This document shows positions 60,105 through 64,000 of a stretch of 64,000 bases of DNA, one piece after another. The DNA is taken from positions 434,001 through 498,000 of the forward strand of contig OX596335.1 in NCBI GenBank assembly GCA_951394405.1, read 5' to 3'. The position numbers were made by a program, and so were the translations under genes. The notes under the pieces are model-generated. The model saw only the letters and a program-made list of their open reading frames with translations, was not told the origin of the DNA and searched no databases. The DNA is from Coprinellus micaceus. Its lineage: Eukaryota; Basidiomycota; Agaricomycetes; Agaricales; Psathyrellaceae. The stretch's first letter is position 1; each line of letters begins with the position of its first letter.

Positions 60105-61266
60105 ATGTCCGCCCCGGCCAACCATTTACCAAGGGGCGAGCTTGTACGTCGCGTTGGAGTAATCCTCCAGAGTGACCGCTCTCCCGTGTTCAGTGGTTCT
60201 TCTGCGGATCTAGGTAGATGGTTTGACGACGTCGAACATGGATGTGACCGAAACCAAATTCCATCCACTCAGCGTACAGAGGCTGCAACACTCCTTATTC
60301 CAAATGGTACCCCGTTTCGTATCATCGTGCAGGAGCGTGAAAGGAACTATCTTGAGCAGAGCAATGCGGATTACTGGCCCTGGGGTGAATTCAAGGTGGA
60401 CCTCGCCAGCGTGGTACACGCAGCGGAGGATGCCCAGAACAGTACGCCTTTCGCCTTAAGGACTGCTTGCGGCGTGACGACCTTCCTTTCAGATGGTGGT
60501 GGTATAGACTGGGCAAAAGTCGGTCGCATTGGGCTGCGCATTGGACAAGGCGCCCTGTTCGTGCCTCTCTTAGGGATTGTTGCTCTGAACATTATCGGCT
60601 TCACAGCGGGCGGAGTCGTTGCAGGTCAGCATTCCTCCATAAACGCATACTTTGCCGCCCAGCTTATATCACAAATACGCAGGATCCATTGCAGCAGGCC
60701 TCCAGTCTGCGATTTATGGGGGTGCGACGGGGGGAGTATTCTCAATCCTTCAGTCCATCGGGGCAACTGCCACCTTGGAGGCTCCCGTTGTCATGGCAGC
60801 TTTCGGTTGGTTTGGCTTTGGGCGTCCGGGTGGGTCCACTGGCGGTAACGGCGGTGGAGGCAACACAGGAGGTGGACCTACCCTCCCTCCCGGCGGCGCG
60901 AACGGCGATGAACCGGCATCCCCTCCCCCCAACAATGGGGTTACCGACCCCTCGCCGCCACGGCCACAGGTCACACCAGACACTGACATCGAGAGCCGCA
61001 CAGTTCGGTATGGCCCCTGCCGTCGCCCCACCAACGCAGATTCCTTAGCGAGCGCACGCAAGGTTGTGGACGACCTTGGGGTCAACACTGTCCGAGGCTC
61101 CGATGTAGTTTCGGCGCGGGGAGTTGAAGGCCAGTGGATCTCCATTGTTTTCAGTACCCATGACTTGGCGCGCAGCTTCGTTGTGGCCGCCAACTTGAGC
61201 CAGAACCTCCCTGTTCAGGGAGCACGTGCGTTACTCCTCCCTCCGAGTCAGGGCACCTCTACGTAG
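60105..61266 (+). CDS. ISG12 (IFI6/IFI27)-like protein with C-terminal extension, paralog 4
   Basis: Three exons (60105-60441, 60493-60624, 60683-61266) give 350 aa. The N-terminal domain matches the cluster (ELVRRVGVILQ, PVFSGSSADLGRWFDDVEHGC, FRIIVQERERNYLEQSNADYW), followed by the ISG12-like hydrophobic block (LGIVALNIIGFTAGGVVAG, SIAAGLQSAIYGGATGG, FSILQSIGATAT). Then a Gly/Pro-rich linker and a ~90-residue folded-looking end (RKVVDDLGVNTVRGSD, ISIVFSTHDLARSFVVAANL) that the other paralogs lack. The first intron (51 nt) is a multiple of three without a stop, so its retention keeps the frame. It lies 5 kb from the other members on the opposite strand, implying an inversion or translocation after duplication. 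Confidence 0.82.
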
Positions 61267-62697
61267 AATTTGCGTGTAACCCTTGTTTCTGGCTTTCATG
61301 CCTGGTGCCTTGCTGATGACCTTTACGCGACTCCCTCCTCCGGCTATCCCCTCTACGCCTTTTTGCATTGCCACCAGCCTTTTACACATGTATTCATGTA
61401 CTCTTCCGTACCCTTTCTCGTTCTCCAGGACGGTCTTTTCGTACAGAGGATAGGTGCTCTAGGCTGCCCTCACCCTGTATGTACATATACGTGTCTCGAT
61501 AGCAAACCTTCGAAGACAACCGCCACCCCGAGTCGGGCCGCCGTCAACTCTGCGCCACATTAGCTGTTGACCGGGAAGCCCCTCCTTGTTTACCCTTTGA
61601 AACTCTGTCACGAATGGCATGGTTGTCATTACGATGGTATTATGCTGGGCTCGTGTTGCACTGACGATATGCATGAACGATTGGTAAAAGACCTGGGGTC
61701 GGCGCCGTGGCTGAGTTGCTCTCCAAAGGGTTCCCACGATGGTGAACTAAGCGCCCAACCCGCCTGAATAGTCCGCGGCGGACTTAACTGCATCGTTCTT
61801 GAACGATGCCCAATACAAGTGCGACGAGCCCTGGAGCATATTTTGCCTTATCTATTTGCATTCCTCTTGCGGGTTCACTGGGGCCCATTATTTGGCGCAA
61901 GTCAATCGAAGATGTCCAAGTTTACGACCTATTGAAGTTTAGGTGGCGTCTAGCTCCCAGCGCTCAACACCGCTGGAGAATTGGCTTGGGCCCTCCGACT
62001 TGAAGCCTCCCCTTTCATTCCGCCATTCCTCCGGCCCTCGATGACACAGGACTGCTTCACACCTTTCATTAAAAACCCGCACTGGCTCCGCTTTATCATA
62101 TCGTGCCCCTTTGTGCCTGGACCTCCGTAAGCTTTCGTAATTCGAACATGCTTCTCTCCTGTGTTCCCGGAACAGCTGCGCGATCATGCGGGAAGTGTTC
62201 CATGAGGACCGGTAGCCTATGTGGAGGTAAATCCAAGTAAATAAGCGCCCAAAATGGTCACTTGGGTTGGGCATGCGGTGGAGTTATGCGGCCGGCAAGG
62301 CATCTTGGGTCTAGAGTCTGGAAGGGCCAAGAATAGCCAAGGAGGTGGCTACATTCAAGTTCTAGTGGGGAAGGTCGAAGGGGAAGTCGAAGGTTGGGTC
62401 ACCAGGCACTTAGTTGGACCCAGAAGGCGCCGCTGTCTGCCGCTGTGTGTGTCAGTCGTGAGACGGGATACCCAGTTGAATAAGATAACATATTCCGAAG
62501 GTTCAATCTGTTACAGAAATCCAGGATAGGTATGTACTTATAATAACGATATCAATACATACAATAGGGTAAGGATCGTGCAGTGTATTCGTCCAAGGAT
62601 CGTAGGGCTCGACGCCATGTAGTCATAAATAAGTTAGGAGAATAGAGTCATTCGCATCTGCGAATTGAACTGGGCTTGGTGGTACAATTGGTGGTGA
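61267..62697. other. Intergenic
   Basis: No supported gene. TAAGCGCCC at 61748-61756 and 62242-62250; the second is followed by GGTCACTTGG, echoing the RBR promoters. Two adjacent palindromes lie at 61770-61784 (AGTCCGC-G-GCGGACT) and 61790-61809 (GCATCGTTC-TT-GAACGATGC). Confidence 0.4.
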
Positions 62698-64000
62698 TTA
62701 CCCAATGTTAATGCTATCGTCCGTAGGACGGCGCTTCACGTCCCTTGGGTAGGATGATGGTGAAGTGTACGAGGTTTGCGCTGCTCCCGATCCTGCCCTC
62801 GTTAGAGTCGTTCCCGCCGCTACAGATCCACCTTCATTGGGTACAGTGGTGAAGACATCCGAGTTGTCCTCCGGATTGCTGTTGCCACTCCGGTATGGAG
62901 TGCTGGTATCCTGGTTGAACGATGCATACGAGAGGTCAGCGTCAGAGCTGTTATGAGCGTGGCCCTGCCTCCTTCGCGCTTGCGCCAGTGCCAGTGCCTG
63001 GCTAGAAGATGAGGGTGTCGCGTTGTCCTGGGCAGAGTATGCTGGAGGGTTGACGCGAGGTCGGGCTGGGATATCGAAGAGAGCGTCGTTGCCCATAGCA
63101 GGAGGTGCATTGGGACTGTCGTATCTTGCCACAGGGCCGTTCGGCGACTTTCTATCCAAAGACGATGGCGATGCAGCAGTTCCTGCGCGCTGCAGCGTGA
63201 AAGGATCGACCCTATCCTCCGGATTGGGGGGAGTGGCACGATTGGCGGCTGGTGGGGGAGAGGGAGCGGTGGTATAGATCGTGTTACCGTTCTGTTGCGC
63301 CCCCAAGACCGAGAAGTTGTTGAGGCTGGTGACGTGCGTCCGGATGGTCGGGGCGCCGTTTGAGTAGCCAGGGCCAGGGCTGCTTGATGTGACGCTGGTG
63401 TAGCCTAGGGAAGTCATGGTCGTGTCTGACGGGCCACGGTTATGACCTTTCTCTGAGGGATCGAAAGACGCCTTTTGGGTTTGCTGACGGTGCTTTCGAA
63501 GGAGGTAGTAGGCAATTCCGGCGGCGAGTCCCACCGCAACGAGCCCTCCAATTACACCACCGACGATGGGGCCGACCGAGGACTTTTTGATTGCCACTGG
63601 GGGGTTTCCGACATCGGGATTCCCTGGGATAGATATGGGTTAGTTGTCTCGGTTTCGAAGATGGGTATGAAGTGGACGGAACGCACCTTGCTGCGCGGTA
63701 GCCTTGGCCTGCACAGTGTTGTATTGACTGGCTTCCCATTGGGTTGCTTCATACCAAGTCAGCTAGGTGGAACTCGTCCGATGAAGTGTTTTCTAAGACC
63801 ACTCACGATTGGTAGTCGCCCATGCAGGGATCTGAACATCGTCAGGCAGGAGAGAAGGGGGGTAATACCTGCTCATAAAAATTAGGGCTCGTAATACGAA
63901 GAACTATGTACCGAAACTCACGTCGTATTCCCTAGGAACTGTCCCGGACATTGGTTACTATAAAATGGCCATCCCTTTATTGCTTGAGGTAACCCTTGGC
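62698..64000 (-). CDS. Single-pass membrane protein with Ser/Pro-rich cytosolic tail (5' end outside window)
   Basis: Partial. Exons seen: 64000-63922 (continuing beyond the window), 63868-63807, 63746-63687 and 63623-62698. An extracellular part (NQCPGQFLGNTT, YYPPSLLPDDVQIPAWATTN) is followed by one TM helix (VGPIVGGVIGGLVAVGLAAG then IAYYLL), a basic stop-transfer (RKHRQQ) and a ~250-residue Ser/Pro/Thr/Asn-rich tail. The layout is that of fungal cell-surface receptors or sensors, but I do not recognise an ortholog. Start and signal peptide lie to the right of the window. Confidence 0.75.

Overview
The window looks like nuclear DNA of a mushroom-forming basidiomycete (Agaricomycetes). Genes are dense and sit on both strands. 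Almost every gene is cut by many 47-60 nt GT-AG introns, several of them separating exons of 3-27 nt. The gene content fits too: F-box/LRR proteins, a fungal metacaspase, a P450, a fungal AAA ATPase and RS-rich proteins. All exon structures below were built by hand from splice signals, reading frame and family motifs; for every complete model the coding length is a multiple of three.

Region 1 (1-12.3 kb, minus strand) is a tandem array of three related genes. A and C encode large RBR (RING-IBR-RING) ubiquitin ligases with two N-terminal CCCH fingers, an E/R-rich coiled coil, RRM/KH-like segments, RING1-IBR, two consecutive Rcat (RING2) modules and a C-terminal CaaX box. In both, the second Rcat has Asp at the catalytic Cys position. 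B keeps the CCCH fingers and an expanded coiled coil but ends in a Gag-like domain with a CCHC zinc knuckle and an RGG tail; it also carries a tandem exon duplication. A probable non-autonomous element follows (12.6-13.7 kb).

Region 2 (14.6-32.2 kb) holds housekeeping and accessory genes: a MAM3/CNNM transporter-like protein with a 3-nt exon, a LENG1-like CIR_N protein, a secreted M43 metalloprotease, ribosomal protein eL8, a TIR element, an Ntn-hydrolase asparaginase, a metacaspase in 18 exons, a TPR protein and an F-box protein.

Region 3 (32-48 kb) has a second TIR element, a tentative small gene, a dual-specificity-type phosphatase, a GH13 alpha-glucosidase with a GC-AG intron, an unknown conserved-looking protein, an RS-domain protein, a P450 and a second F-box protein.

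Region 4 (48-64 kb) has a DUF7025-type AAA ATPase, a dienelactone-hydrolase-like protein, and four paralogs sharing a novel N-terminal domain. Three of these end in a segment resembling the interferon-inducible IFI6/IFI27 (ISG12) family. Interleaved are a small secreted protein, a membrane-anchored beta-helix protein and the 3' part of a single-pass membrane protein that runs off the right edge.

A short motif, GGGCGC(C/T)TA, recurs at 16 sites on the two strands, often just upstream of genes and sometimes fused to a TATA box. The parts most likely to be new are the double-Rcat CaaX ligases with their Gag-fused sister, and the ISG12-like cluster.
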